This document shows positions 7,212-16,220 of a stretch of DNA of 32,372 nt, one piece after another; positions within the stretch are counted from its first letter, which is position 1; the number at the start of each line of letters is the position of its first letter. Below the pieces are notes generated by a model, which saw nothing but the letters and a program-made list of their open reading frames with translations, did no database searches and was not told the DNA's origin. The stretch comes from an uncultured Hungatella sp. (GTDB taxonomy: Bacteria; Bacillota; Clostridia; Lachnospirales; Lachnospiraceae): contig CATLBO010000033.1 of NCBI GenBank assembly GCA_949879025.1, positions 1 to 32,372 of the forward strand, given 5' to 3'. The translations under genes were made by a program, and so were the position numbers.

Positions 7212-9488
7212 CTAATATGACAGCCCAAAACCTAATTCATAATAATTCCCGTCCTTATCACGGTAAGCATATGCCTTTTTGTTCTCATCTTTCATTTCTT
7301 CTGCCATATATTTATCTTTATCATAGCCAGGAACGTCATTTGGACTTGCACACACGCCGTTTCTGTCTACAGCAAGCACTTCATCTCCTCTGGGCAGGGT
7401 AAACGGAAGCTTTCCTGTCGGCTTAAACCTACCCAAGATTACATCTAATACTGCCTCAGGATAAGTGTCAAATCCCCCAACAAGCCCATCCGCCAGCGGC
7501 TCTACGCAGCCCAGCTGCCATGCCAAGGTAAAATTAACCGCCCCAATCACTTTGCCGCCTCTGGCCCAGATATTTCTGGATATTTCCTCTATGCGCGAAG
7601 CCCCGGCCAAAGTAGTCTCTTTATGGGTTTCACTGACGGGAATCCCCTTGTCATCCACGTCAAAAACCGTCTTATTCTCGCAGATGTCCAATTCCAGGAA
7701 TCCCTTTGTGGCGGAAAAATACTCTCCGGAAGACGGATAAAGCATCAGCAGGGCATAATCCGCCTCCTCAGGGGAATCTGCTAAGAAATCATCCCGACAG
7801 ATTTCTTGTCCCAGCATTTTTTTCAGCAGCCCTCTCAATTCAGTTGTCCTCTGCTCCGCTCTTTCCTGATTCTTGGCAAATACCTCCGCATACACCTTCT
7901 TTCCCTCCAGCTTTTCCTTTGTCAAGGGAAGAACACCATCATTTTTCAGAACAACCACACTCTTTCTGTGTCCGTCCATAGCCTGATTCCACAAAGTTTT
8001 GTCCTCTACCACGGTTTTCGCCTTCTGCGGGCTGCGGTATGGATTCTCAAACATGCCCAGGGCAAACATTTCCGTCAAGGTACGGCACACTGCCTGATCT
8101 ATGGCCTCTTCCGTCAGTACCAGTTCCTCTGCTGCAAAGCCTTCCGGAACCTTGTTAGACTGATAATATCCCTTTTTTCCCCTTTGGTATGCTTCCAAAG
8201 CATACTCATGGTCAAAAAGACCGCTGATTAAGTCTGCACCTCCGTGATTCAGGGCAAATGCTACCCGCTCCGGCTTATCCAGCGCCTCCACGCCCCAGCT
8301 CATATTGTGAATTATGCCTGTGTCAGAATTGATATACCCATCAAACCCCATCTGGTCTCTCAGCAAATCCTGAATGAACACTTTATTGTATGCAAATCCA
8401 TAAGGTTCCATATTTAAGGGCATACCGCTTTTGTCTTTTTGTAATCCGCTTTTGTCTGCTGACGGCTTGGCATAATAAGGCATAACAGAGGAAGGATGGA
8501 GATCTACGGCCGCCTGAAACGGCGGCAAATGGTACTTCTGCAGACTTCCCTCTGTGGCATAAATGTTCCACTGCCCTTCTTTGTAATGGGGATCAAACCC
8601 GTTTTCTCTTGCTCCTCCGCCTGGAAAATGCTTTATTGTCATAGCCACTCCCTCTGGAGTAACCCCGTCTTCACTGCCTTGAATCCTGGGCATGATTTTC
8701 TTCAATATCCGGCTAATCAGCTGCGGGTCCTCTCCAAACGTGCCAAATGTCCTCTGCCATCTTGGGTCGGACATTACGTCGGCCATGTACATATACCCTT
8801 TTTTCAGCCCGACAGCATCCCAGGTTGCACGGACTGCATCCGCAAACTGCTCCACAGTCTCCATCCCGCTGCCCAGAGCCGCAGCGGCAATCCCAAGGGT
8901 CCCCGGCCAGGCCGGAAATACCCCGGCAGCATCATTCATGCCGAAAACCGCCTCGCCGTTTTCGTTTCTGGAATTGGATGCAGCGCACACCGGAACAAAG
9001 CGGGGACACTCCTCCGCCACAGCATGGAGCTGATTTAAAAAGTCGGTCATATCATCTGGGGCAGGGTTGGCCCGCAGAATCAAATGCCTGGCAAACCATT
9101 TTTTTATAAGGGTTGTGGTACCTGGAAGGTCTTGCTGTCCAAATATGGTCTTGCCGTGATATTCCGCCTCATCCAAAGTTCCTGATTCGTCCAGTACCAC
9201 CTGGTGAGAATCTGCTGCTGCAGCCCCTGCCGACGGATATTTTCCCATACGCCAGTCAGAGATAAACAGCTGTCCTGCTTTCTCCTCAAGGGTAAGTTCC
9301 TTTACATAGGCCGCAGCCCGAACCTCCGGAGGGTTGCGCCAGTCATTGACCACAGAAAGCCTGCCGGTTCCGTCAATATCTTTAAACGTAAGTTCTCCCT
9401 CTGTAAAAACTCTTCGGGTAACAGTGGTAATCAAAGGGCCCTGTTGGTTTTTATAACAGGTAATGTGATCAGATGCTTTTTTTGCCAT
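7212..9488 (-). CDS. GH3 beta-glycosidase (beta-glucosidase/xylosidase type)
   Basis: This cytoplasmic GH3 enzyme of about 758 residues has the family's two domains: a barrel with KHFPGGGARENGFDPHY and an alpha/beta sandwich with VVLKNDGVLPL. The nucleophile is the Asp in GYINSDTGI, at about residue 389. The substrate-binding stretch PRWQRTFGTFGEDP is also present. I chose the ATG at 9488, nine bases after AGGAG; a GTG two codons upstream lies only three bases from the site. Compared with plain beta-glucosidases the region around residues 340-360 (KSGLQKDKSGMPLN) looks like an insertion. It would act on beta-linked glucosides, xylosides or similar. It follows the glucuronidase operon after a terminator and probably has its own promoter, with an AGCAT site like those near the AraC regulator. 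Exact substrate unknown. Confidence 0.85.
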   Translation of the reverse strand: MAKKASDHITCYKNQQGPLITTVTRRVFTEGELTFKDIDGTGRLSVVNDWRNPPEVRAAAYVKELTLEEKAGQLFISDWRMGKYPSAGAAAADSHQVVLDESGTLDEAEYHGKTIFGQQDLPGTTTLIKKWFARHLILRANPAPDDMTDFLNQLHAVAEECPRFVPVCAASNSRNENGEAVFGMNDAAGVFPAWPGTLGIAAAALGSGMETVEQFADAVRATWDAVGLKKGYMYMADVMSDPRWQRTFGTFGEDPQLISRILKKIMPRIQGSEDGVTPEGVAMTIKHFPGGGARENGFDPHYKEGQWNIYATEGSLQKYHLPPFQAAVDLHPSSVMPYYAKPSADKSGLQKDKSGMPLNMEPYGFAYNKVFIQDLLRDQMGFDGYINSDTGIIHNMSWGVEALDKPERVAFALNHGGADLISGLFDHEYALEAYQRGKKGYYQSNKVPEGFAAEELVLTEEAIDQAVCRTLTEMFALGMFENPYRSPQKAKTVVEDKTLWNQAMDGHRKSVVVLKNDGVLPLTKEKLEGKKVYAEVFAKNQERAEQRTTELRGLLKKMLGQEICRDDFLADSPEEADYALLMLYPSSGEYFSATKGFLELDICENKTVFDVDDKGIPVSETHKETTLAGASRIEEISRNIWARGGKVIGAVNFTLAWQLGCVEPLADGLVGGFDTYPEAVLDVILGRFKPTGKLPFTLPRGDEVLAVDRNGVCASPNDVPGYDKDKYMAEEMKDENKKAYAYRDKDGNYYELGFGLSY

Positions 9489-9571
9489 ATTCACAGACTC
9501 CTTTCGTTTTGAAAACTCAATATATATAGTATAGCTGTTTTAATCAGAAATTTAATAGGATTATTTCCATG

Positions 9572-9585
9572 ATTTTTAGCATATT
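9572..9585. promoter_or_regulatory. AGCAT-type half-site before the GH3 gene
   Basis: ATTTTTAGCATATT lies about 85 bases before the GH3 start. It closely resembles the half-sites in the spacer beside the AraC regulator at 16351 (on the minus strand AATATGCTAAA against AATATGCTGAA). A TATACT on the minus strand nearer the gene could be the -10, without a good -35, as expected of an activator-dependent promoter. A link to that regulator is inferred from one site only. Confidence 0.4.
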
Positions 9586-9622
9586 CTTTGGTTTCTCTTT
9601 TTCACAAGCATCTTGGGTTGTG

Positions 9623-9649
9623 AAAAGGCGGGGACAGTCCCCGCCTTTT
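9623..9649 (-). terminator. Terminator of the glucuronidase operon
   Basis: AAAAGGCGGGGAC (9623-9635) and GTCCCCGCCTTTT (9637-9649) form a near-continuous palindrome, ten bases beyond the symporter stop codon on the minus strand, with a TTTT end. A weaker alternative hairpin, TTTTCACAA (9599-9607) with TTGTGAAAA (9618-9626), shares four bases with it, so the two cannot form together. Confidence 0.75.
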
Positions 9650-9659
9650 TATGTCAGAT

Positions 9660-11276
9660 TTATACTGCTGCCTGAGCCTTGATTCTGGCAATTTCTTCCT
9701 GAATCTCTTCCATCTTTTCCTTTGTTAAAGGATAGAATTTCATAGACACCAGATTCAGAATCCAGCCGATGGCCGGCATTCCAAGATAGCAGAATAAAGT
9801 AGCTGCCAGAATTGCGCCGCTGTAAGGAGTCTCCAAAGTAGGAAGTGCTGCCTTAAAGCCGATTACCGCAAAAATGATTGAAACCAGGGTAGAACCCAAA
9901 GAGGAAATCAGCTTATCTACAAAGCTGAACAGGGTTCCCATAAGTCCCGGCACATAACGGCCGCTGCGATACGTTTCATAATCTGCACAGTCTGCTGTCA
10001 TAGGGATTACAATGCTTCCGCTTAAGTTTGAAAATCCCTTCATGCCAATATATAAAAGTACAAACAGAACACCGAACGCACTCCAGGAACTAGGCGCAAG
10101 CAGGCTTCCCCATGTGGACAGCTTAGTCAAGGAAAACGTAGGAAGCATCATGGCAGACGCTCCTCCAAAAGCTATCAGCGCCGCCAAAAGCCCTGCACAT
10201 ACAATTGCTCCGATCGAACCTACTATCAGACATTTTTTCTGTCCCAAATAGCGAGCGATATACCCAATGCCAAATACTGAGAACAGCATAATGGGAATGC
10301 TGGTAATAGCCGAGTTGGAAGCATTAAACGCATAGTTGCCGCAGATAATGCCAAAGAGACAAATAGTAACCGTAGAATTGCCGGTACACTGAAGGGCCAG
10401 CTTATCGCTTCCCGCTGCTACCACAAGCATCTGAATCCCTCTGTTATGCGCCAGAACATCTGCATAATCTTTCAGTCCTACCTTCACCACCTTGCCTGTT
10501 CCAAAATATTGCAGCCTGTCTTTACGCCACAGCCCTGCAATGGCAAAGCAGGCGAACACCACTGAAATCCCGGCAAACACAAGCTGCATGTACTGCCACA
10601 TCTCAGGATTATAGAAAGCGGAAAGGGTCTGCACACCATTTTCCCCTGTTGTCAGCACATTGGCCAAGTTCGGATTCTTTGCCACCATGGCGGCAATTTT
10701 TTCCCCGGCCTCTGCTGTGGTTATGGTAAACTTAGGAACCAGGGTGCCGGATAAATATACCGGGAAAAACAGGCTCATAAGAGCAATATTATAAACTGAA
10801 TCAAACATGGAAAATACCGGTCTCTGTTTTGGGTCATTGGTTAGACAGCTCTGCGCTGATTTCGTAACAACGCACTGGCAGGTATAGCCCACAATATAAA
10901 CGGCGTAGATAATAATAAATACTGCAAAGCGTACAGCGCTGGGAATCGAGGGTATCAGCCGGAACATAACCAGCGTGGATAAGAACATGATTACCTGTCC
11001 TGCCACAATAAAAGGCCTGTTTTTTCCGAACTTGCCATTGGTTTTATCCACGATATATCCTACAAACGGGTCCGTCACTCCGTCCCACACACGCATGATT
11101 GTGACGATAGATCCTGCCAGGACCACGCCTACGCCTACGATCCCAATAAGGAAATAGGAAATGGAGGATACTAACATCATATAAGTATTGGTAGACGTAT
11201 TGTTTAAAGCGTAAAATCCGATTTCCCACAATTTGGCGCGGTGAACGCCGTTTTGTTCAAGAGGTTGTTTTCCCAT
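9660..11276 (-). CDS. GPH-family sugar:cation symporter (MFS superfamily)
   Basis: This 538-residue protein has about 12 membrane helices. It carries the hallmark of glycoside-pentoside-hexuronide symporters, VWDGVTDPFVGYIVDKT, followed by KFGKNRPFI after helix 2. Such carriers (MelB, UidB, XynB types) import glycosides with Na+ or H+. The ATG at 11276 is chosen because AGGAG lies seven bases before it and MGKQPLEQNG leads directly into the first helix; the longer frame to 11327 adds an unlikely leader. It is the last gene of the beta-glucuronidase operon, paralleling UidB behind UidA in E. coli, so uptake of glucuronides or small glucuronic-acid oligosaccharides is the best guess. A large loop around residues 180-220 (LTTGENGVQT) is longer than in MelB. 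Confidence 0.88.
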   Translation of the reverse strand: MGKQPLEQNGVHRAKLWEIGFYALNNTSTNTYMMLVSSISYFLIGIVGVGVVLAGSIVTIMRVWDGVTDPFVGYIVDKTNGKFGKNRPFIVAGQVIMFLSTLVMFRLIPSIPSAVRFAVFIIIYAVYIVGYTCQCVVTKSAQSCLTNDPKQRPVFSMFDSVYNIALMSLFFPVYLSGTLVPKFTITTAEAGEKIAAMVAKNPNLANVLTTGENGVQTLSAFYNPEMWQYMQLVFAGISVVFACFAIAGLWRKDRLQYFGTGKVVKVGLKDYADVLAHNRGIQMLVVAAGSDKLALQCTGNSTVTICLFGIICGNYAFNASNSAITSIPIMLFSVFGIGYIARYLGQKKCLIVGSIGAIVCAGLLAALIAFGGASAMMLPTFSLTKLSTWGSLLAPSSWSAFGVLFVLLYIGMKGFSNLSGSIVIPMTADCADYETYRSGRYVPGLMGTLFSFVDKLISSLGSTLVSIIFAVIGFKAALPTLETPYSGAILAATLFCYLGMPAIGWILNLVSMKFYPLTKEKMEEIQEEIARIKAQAAV

Positions 11277-11291
11277 TAAAAATCTCCTTTC

Positions 11292-11315
11292 GTATGTACA
11301 TACCAAATATTGGTA
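11292..11315. other. Paired small palindromes in the GH3-symporter spacer
   Basis: GTATGTACATAC (11292-11303) is a perfect 12-base palindrome. Overlapping it, TACCAA (11301-11306) pairs with TTGGTA (11310-11315). They occupy most of the 66-base gap between the NagZ-type GH3 and the symporter and could adjust relative expression or mRNA stability. They might also be a protein-binding site. Confidence 0.4.
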
Positions 11316-11342
11316 TCCCTGAATCACGCAAGCTGGCAGCCA

Positions 11343-13079
11343 TTACAGCCTGGTATCCCATTTTCCACAGAATACCGTATCACTGGCCATTCCCTTAAAC
11401 TGGCTTCTGCCGCATATTTTTTCAATGGCAGTGCGGATGCTTATCCTGGTGCTTCCATATGCATTGACAAAAGCATGGACTTGAGGAACATCAATCAGGT
11501 GATTGGTATAATTCAGGCTGATACCTACTGTAGGAACTTCTGTCACATACCACGGAAGTTCACTAGAATGGTTGCAGCTCCACCGAAGCCTCACATTATT
11601 CTCCTGGGCATAACCTTTGATGTTCAATATTAAAAATACCACATCATACTTTGCGGCAAACTCCTTCATAGATCCGCAGTTCATCATGGTCATCATATTT
11701 TGCGGCTTTACGCCTTCTGATACTTCCAGATCATGAAAATTAGGCGCCACATCTACCGTGAACCCAGCTCTTTCCAGCTCCTCAATGACTACCTGTTTTA
11801 CCGGGTCCTTTTCATATCCCTTGCTGGTGGGCGTGGACTGAATAAATACCAGTCTGGCCCTCTTTTTAAGCTCCGGGTTTATGGGAAGATCACCTCTGGT
11901 GTCTTTTACTAAAGTAATGCAGTGCTCTGCTGCTTCCTCTGCCAGCCGAAGATGTTCCTCGCATCCCACTACCTGCTCTTTCAGCTCAGGCGCCGCAATT
12001 ACATTCTCTTTTTGGTAAAGCCCCAGCTTTGCCTTCAGGCCCAGAATCCGGTGCAATGCATCATCCAGCCGCTGGGCTGTAATAACACCGCTTTCGATTC
12101 CTGCCTTCATGTAGGCAAAATCCTCCTCCATATCATTGGAAAACAGGAACATGTCGCAGCCGCTGGCAATGGCTTTTGGCACTGCAATTTCCCGTTTCTC
12201 CATACAGGCTATGCCTGCCATATGGGAAGCGTCTGTAATAACTACGCCATTAAACCCCATTTCCCCTCTCAAAAGATCTGTCAAAAGTTCCGGTGCCAAA
12301 GTTGCCGGCATAATTTCCTGATCCTTAATGCCTGGCCTCAGTTTCCGGCTCATTTCAGGAAGAGCAATATGTCCCACCATAATGCTCTCTAGCCCTTCGT
12401 CAATCATGGTCTGGTATACTTTTCTGAATGAAGCATCCCATTCTTCCACGCTTAAGTCATTGACTCCCAGAACCAGGTGCTGATCCCGTTCTTCCACCCC
12501 GTCTCCCGGAAAGTGCTTGCAGCAGCAAGCCACATTGCTTTGATGGATTCCGTCTATATAGGCTCTGATATTCTCTATAACACGGTCAGCATTGTCTCCA
12601 AAAGCCCTGGTGTTGACAATGGTATTCCGCCAGTTCATGTAAATGTCGGCACAAGGATTGAACATCCAGTTGACTCCTACGCTGGAAGCCTCCTTTCCTG
12701 CCACATATCCCATATCATAGGCTGTCTTTGTACCTGCGCCTGCCGCCGCTTCTGCAGCAGTAGCCACAAACGTCCCATCGCTAAGGCATCCGTCCCCTCC
12801 GTTATCACAGTTTGCCGCAATCAGCAGAGGAGTCCTGGAGTTATCCTGATACAGCTTGTTCTGATTGTATACCTGATCTCTGTCTCCCCCCTGCCAGCGC
12901 AGTCCTCCCTGGTAATATCTATTCAGAGTATTCTTTACAGTCTCCTCATCCAGGCTTTTTCTCATCTGGACAAAAAGCTGGCCTGCTTTTTCATCTAATG
13001 TCATGGAATCTATGGTTTTATTGACCCAGGCAATGGCCTCCTCATTAAGGCAGAACGGTTTTGCTTTTAAATCGACCAT
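11343..13079 (-). CDS. GH3 beta-N-acetylhexosaminidase-like (NagZ-type) glycosidase
   Basis: This 578-residue cytoplasmic GH3 protein carries the NagZ-type catalytic signature. K188-H189-F-P-G-D-G, four residues, then D199-Q-H201 corresponds to the motif KH(F/I)PG(H/N)Gx4D(S/T)H, in which a His-Asp dyad replaces the usual Glu acid/base. The nucleophile is D283 in VVITDASHMAG. The Ser/Thr between Asp and His is Gln here, a variant common in clostridial relatives. Unlike short NagZ (about 340 residues), it has a second domain of about 200 residues. It likely removes beta-linked GlcNAc or a related sugar, possibly by phosphorolysis as some dyad-type GH3 enzymes do. AAGGAGG lies six bases before the ATG. 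It sits between beta-glucuronidase and symporter genes, so it should act on the same imported oligosaccharide. Confidence 0.82.
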   Translation of the reverse strand: MVDLKAKPFCLNEEAIAWVNKTIDSMTLDEKAGQLFVQMRKSLDEETVKNTLNRYYQGGLRWQGGDRDQVYNQNKLYQDNSRTPLLIAANCDNGGDGCLSDGTFVATAAEAAAGAGTKTAYDMGYVAGKEASSVGVNWMFNPCADIYMNWRNTIVNTRAFGDNADRVIENIRAYIDGIHQSNVACCCKHFPGDGVEERDQHLVLGVNDLSVEEWDASFRKVYQTMIDEGLESIMVGHIALPEMSRKLRPGIKDQEIMPATLAPELLTDLLRGEMGFNGVVITDASHMAGIACMEKREIAVPKAIASGCDMFLFSNDMEEDFAYMKAGIESGVITAQRLDDALHRILGLKAKLGLYQKENVIAAPELKEQVVGCEEHLRLAEEAAEHCITLVKDTRGDLPINPELKKRARLVFIQSTPTSKGYEKDPVKQVVIEELERAGFTVDVAPNFHDLEVSEGVKPQNMMTMMNCGSMKEFAAKYDVVFLILNIKGYAQENNVRLRWSCNHSSELPWYVTEVPTVGISLNYTNHLIDVPQVHAFVNAYGSTRISIRTAIEKICGRSQFKGMASDTVFCGKWDTRL

Positions 13080-13117
13080 AAACGGCCTCCTTTTCTTTTA
13101 GTGCATGCCTAAAATTC

Positions 13118-14932
13118 TTATCCTTTATATCCAAAATCAGGAATGTTTGTCCAGCGTTCCCGAAGGTAATGAGCCGCCAGTTTGGGCTTTCTGTCTCTGG
13201 TGAAGATTCCTTTCTTGTTTCCTTGGACACGCATAATGCCCTGGCTTGTGGCAAAGTCCGCAAAGTTCCACACCTGTTCCCCCACAAAGTTTTCCAGGCT
13301 GTCAGCTACCTGATGATTTACCTTATAATAATCCACCTGATATTCCTCCGTGAACATAACAGGAACCGTATCATGAAGCCCGCAAACCGTGTCTGCACCA
13401 TACTCTGTAAACATAAACGGCTTTCCAAGAGAATTCCAGAAGCTCAGTTCTTCTTCCAGCATGGCTCTGGCAGCGTCAAGATCGCCTCCGCAGGCATACC
13501 ATCCATAATAGCGGTTCAAGCAGAATACATCACTGAGGCGGATGGTACAGTCCTCTTTATAATTTTTCATCTGCACGCTGACAATGGTACAGGGACGATG
13601 CTGAGGGTCTGCTTCCCTGGCAAGATCATATAAAGGCTTAAAGTATTCATATGCCCCCGGACTTCCGGAATCCGATTCATTGGCAATGCTCCACATCACC
13701 ACACATGCGTGATTTTTGTCCCTGGCAATCATGTCCCGAATCACATCTTTGTGGTGTTCAAAGGTACGAATTCCACCTTCCTCTACAGGATCAAAAGTAT
13801 TAACCTTCTTGCCATTTTTAAAGTTGGCGCCTCCGCCGAAATTTAAGTGAACTCCCACAGCCGGCGTCTCATCAATCACCACAATTCCTTCCTCGTCACA
13901 CAGCCTCATCATCTCTTCACTGTAGGGATAGTGGCTGGTCCGGAAACTGTTGGCTCCCTGCCATTTCATCAGGCTGATATCTTTCACATTCATGGGCATG
14001 TTCAGCCCTCTGCCTGCCGGATACGTATCTTCATGTTTTCCGTATCCTTTAAAATAAAAGGGCTGACCATTAATTAAAAATTTTCCGCCTTCCACTTTCA
14101 CTGTGCGGATACCGTAAGGCAATGTGTAGCGGTCTGCTCCGAATGCAATTTTTATCTCATACAGATATGCGTGCAGCGGCTGCCATAGATGAACCTGTTC
14201 CACGTTCAGCACACCTGCTGCCCCCTCTGCTTCTGCTACCTTCTGCCCTTCCCTGTTCCACAGCTCTATGTGAACCGTTCCTTCTCCTACAGTCTCCACC
14301 TCATAGCTTATCCTGGCCTTATTCCCTTCTACCTGGGCGTTAAGAGTCACATCCTGAATGTATTCTGTTGGCGTAGTATAAAGCTTTACCGGTCTGGTGA
14401 TTCCACAATAGTTAAAGAAATCAAAGTTAGGTGAGTTCCGGGGTTTTGCTCCCTTCCACGGAAACAGCCCGCCTCCCAGGATTCCTCCTCCTCCTTCGCT
14501 TCCCACTGGCAATGTAGAGTGGTCAATGCGGTTATCCACAGCAATGGTCAAAAGGTTTTCGCCGTCTGTCAAATACTCATTGATCTCGGCCTCAAAAGGC
14601 AGAAAGCCGCCTTTGTGCTGGCACACCAGCTTCCCGTTCAGATACACCTTACCTACATGAGTCACAGCTGCCATGCGCAGCACCAGACGCTGGCTTCTCA
14701 TATAGGAAGGAATCATCAGCTTCCTCTGATAAAACACCCATCCATAGTGGTCGCGAAAATCTACTCCGTCTTTTAAATCATTGTAAGAAGCTGGAACTGC
14801 CATGGTCATAGGATCGCTTAAAGGTCTTTCATACCATTTTTCTTCGAATCCATTTCCATTATCCAGCTTAAAATCCCAAACCCCGCTAAGATCCATCAGT
14901 CCTCTGGACTCAGTCTGAACCGGATATAACAT
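13118..14932 (-). CDS. uidA: GH2 beta-glucuronidase
   Basis: The 604-residue protein matches E. coli UidA from start (MLYPVQTESRG) to end. It has an N-terminal jelly-roll domain, an immunoglobulin-like domain (about 185-275) and a barrel. Acid/base E419 lies in WSIANES and nucleophile E510 in FTEYG. The N572-K-K574 motif in GNKKGIF grips the glucuronate carboxylate and separates true glucuronidases from other GH2 enzymes. All three are offset by six from E. coli E413, E504 and N566/K568. The loop after ETPAVG is long (about residues 361-385), resembling the Loop-1 class that handles small drug or steroid glucuronides. The ATG at 14932 is preferred: it matches UidA, and AGGAG lies ten bases before it, while the upstream GTG touches the site. 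No signal peptide. It releases glucuronic acid inside the cell. Confidence 0.95.
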   Translation of the reverse strand: MLYPVQTESRGLMDLSGVWDFKLDNGNGFEEKWYERPLSDPMTMAVPASYNDLKDGVDFRDHYGWVFYQRKLMIPSYMRSQRLVLRMAAVTHVGKVYLNGKLVCQHKGGFLPFEAEINEYLTDGENLLTIAVDNRIDHSTLPVGSEGGGGILGGGLFPWKGAKPRNSPNFDFFNYCGITRPVKLYTTPTEYIQDVTLNAQVEGNKARISYEVETVGEGTVHIELWNREGQKVAEAEGAAGVLNVEQVHLWQPLHAYLYEIKIAFGADRYTLPYGIRTVKVEGGKFLINGQPFYFKGYGKHEDTYPAGRGLNMPMNVKDISLMKWQGANSFRTSHYPYSEEMMRLCDEEGIVVIDETPAVGVHLNFGGGANFKNGKKVNTFDPVEEGGIRTFEHHKDVIRDMIARDKNHACVVMWSIANESDSGSPGAYEYFKPLYDLAREADPQHRPCTIVSVQMKNYKEDCTIRLSDVFCLNRYYGWYACGGDLDAARAMLEEELSFWNSLGKPFMFTEYGADTVCGLHDTVPVMFTEEYQVDYYKVNHQVADSLENFVGEQVWNFADFATSQGIMRVQGNKKGIFTRDRKPKLAAHYLRERWTNIPDFGYKG

Positions 14933-14951
14933 ACAACCCACTCTCCTCTCT

Positions 14952-15329
14952 CTACATCAAAATTTTTCCTGTCTCATCGGCCCTCATGGGAATCGCCGCC
15001 ATCAAGTCAATGAGCGTCATAGCCACAGGAATTCCGCTCCAGCAAAATAAGAGATACAAGATTCCCAGAAGCTTTTGTCCCGCATAAAACCGATGGGCGC
15101 CGCAAAACCAGCCGCAGCACAGGGCCAGCCTGATATAGGTCTTCCGGTTCACCTTTCTCGGCCCTTTGCTTTTTTCGGTGAGCCAGCCGCCTAACCGTGT
15201 CCGCCAGGTTTCTTTTTCCAAAATCCCATACTCTCTTTTTAAATCCACCAGTTCCTGCTGTGCCAAAATAATCTCCATGGGATCGACTGTATCCCTATGT
15301 TTCAGTTCCTTTTGCCTGCTCTCCTTCAT
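14952..15329 (-). CDS. TM2-domain membrane protein
   Basis: This is a 125-residue protein. The first 60 residues are charged and probably cytoplasmic and helical (EIILAQQELVDLKREYGILEKE). Two membrane helices at about 66-83 and 86-111 follow, with the TM2 signature GWFCGAHRFYAGQKLLGILYL. TM2 proteins are small and of mostly unknown function. AAGGA lies six bases before the ATG. It sits 24 bases behind the HAD gene and 19 before the glucuronidase, so it is surely in the operon, but its role there is unclear. Confidence 0.75.
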   Translation of the reverse strand: MKESRQKELKHRDTVDPMEIILAQQELVDLKREYGILEKETWRTRLGGWLTEKSKGPRKVNRKTYIRLALCCGWFCGAHRFYAGQKLLGILYLLFCWSGIPVAMTLIDLMAAIPMRADETGKILM

Positions 15330-15354
15330 GGCATTCCTTTCTCTCTGAATAACT

Positions 15355-16194
15355 CTATGACAAATTTTCCAGAAATTCTTGTTTCAATTTTGCCTCATAC
15401 TCCCCTTCATAGCGGCCCTCCAAAAATTGAGAGAAAGCCTCATCTATCAGCCGCCTCCAGGACCTGGATTCCTGTTTTACCAAAATAGGGTAAAACAGCA
15501 CCCGATTTTGGGCTGCCGCCCTTTCATCTCCCGGCGCATCTCCAATCATCAGCACATGGGATGGAGAATATCCTTTTTTCACCATCTCACCGATGCAGTA
15601 GGCCTTGCTCCCTTCTGTCTGAGTCAGGCAGAGATCTGCCGAATCCATAAGGGAAAACTTCTCCCACTCTTCCACCACCGCTTCACGATTGGCTGAGGAT
15701 ACAATGGCCACATCCGCCTGCCTATGAAGCAGTTCTACGCCCTCCTTTACGCCGTCAAAAGGCTTTTTCAGCTCTTCCGGAAGGTCCAGGATCGAAAGGT
15801 TTACAGCCTGGGACCAGCATAATGCCTTATAAAAAATCTTTTCTCCCGTCTTTTCGTATTGGCTCTTTACTGACGTATTGGACAGCTCTTTGGCTTCCTT
15901 AGCCCATTCAGAAAAGGCCTTCACCCCTTCAATTCCCGTGCAGGTTTTATGAACCCATTCCAGAACCATGGAAAGCGCCAGAAAGCGGTTAGATCCCCTG
16001 GTCATAGTATACAGATTTACCTGGTTCCAATAATCCAGAACCTCCCTTCTCCAGGGTTCCAGCTTCCACTCCTCCACCACGCAGGGACCAAAGCAGCGAA
16101 AGTGTTTGCAGTCCATGGTGTCCATGGCGCACCCGTCAGAGTCAATACATACCAGAAACTCCTTTCTTTTTAAAAAAAGTTCCAATTCGTTCAC
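15355..16194 (-). CDS. HAD-superfamily hydrolase (phosphatase-like)
   Basis: This 279-residue protein has HAD motif I CIDSDGCAMD (D18 nucleophile, D20), a Ser in IVSSANRE (motif II), a Lys in EGSKAYCIGEM (motif III) and the acidic motif IV MIGDAPGDE. A helical cap lies between. It begins with GTG, seven bases after a perfect AGGAGG. It is the first gene of the glucuronidase operon and would dephosphorylate a small metabolite, perhaps a sugar phosphate arising from glucuronate or hexosamine breakdown. The motif I form DxDGxxxD is typical of phosphoglycolate phosphatase-like enzymes, though the cap is not one I recognise. Confidence 0.78.
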   Translation of the reverse strand: MNELELFLKRKEFLVCIDSDGCAMDTMDCKHFRCFGPCVVEEWKLEPWRREVLDYWNQVNLYTMTRGSNRFLALSMVLEWVHKTCTGIEGVKAFSEWAKEAKELSNTSVKSQYEKTGEKIFYKALCWSQAVNLSILDLPEELKKPFDGVKEGVELLHRQADVAIVSSANREAVVEEWEKFSLMDSADLCLTQTEGSKAYCIGEMVKKGYSPSHVLMIGDAPGDERAAAQNRVLFYPILVKQESRSWRRLIDEAFSQFLEGRYEGEYEAKLKQEFLENLS

Positions 16195-16220
16195 TGTTTC
16201 ACCTCCTGTCCGGAATATAC

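Noticed and set aside
8496..9038. Plus-strand frames inside the GH3 gene
   Set aside because: They are shadows of a clear GH3 coding sequence, as are similar frames at 11922-12392 and 12477-12998.
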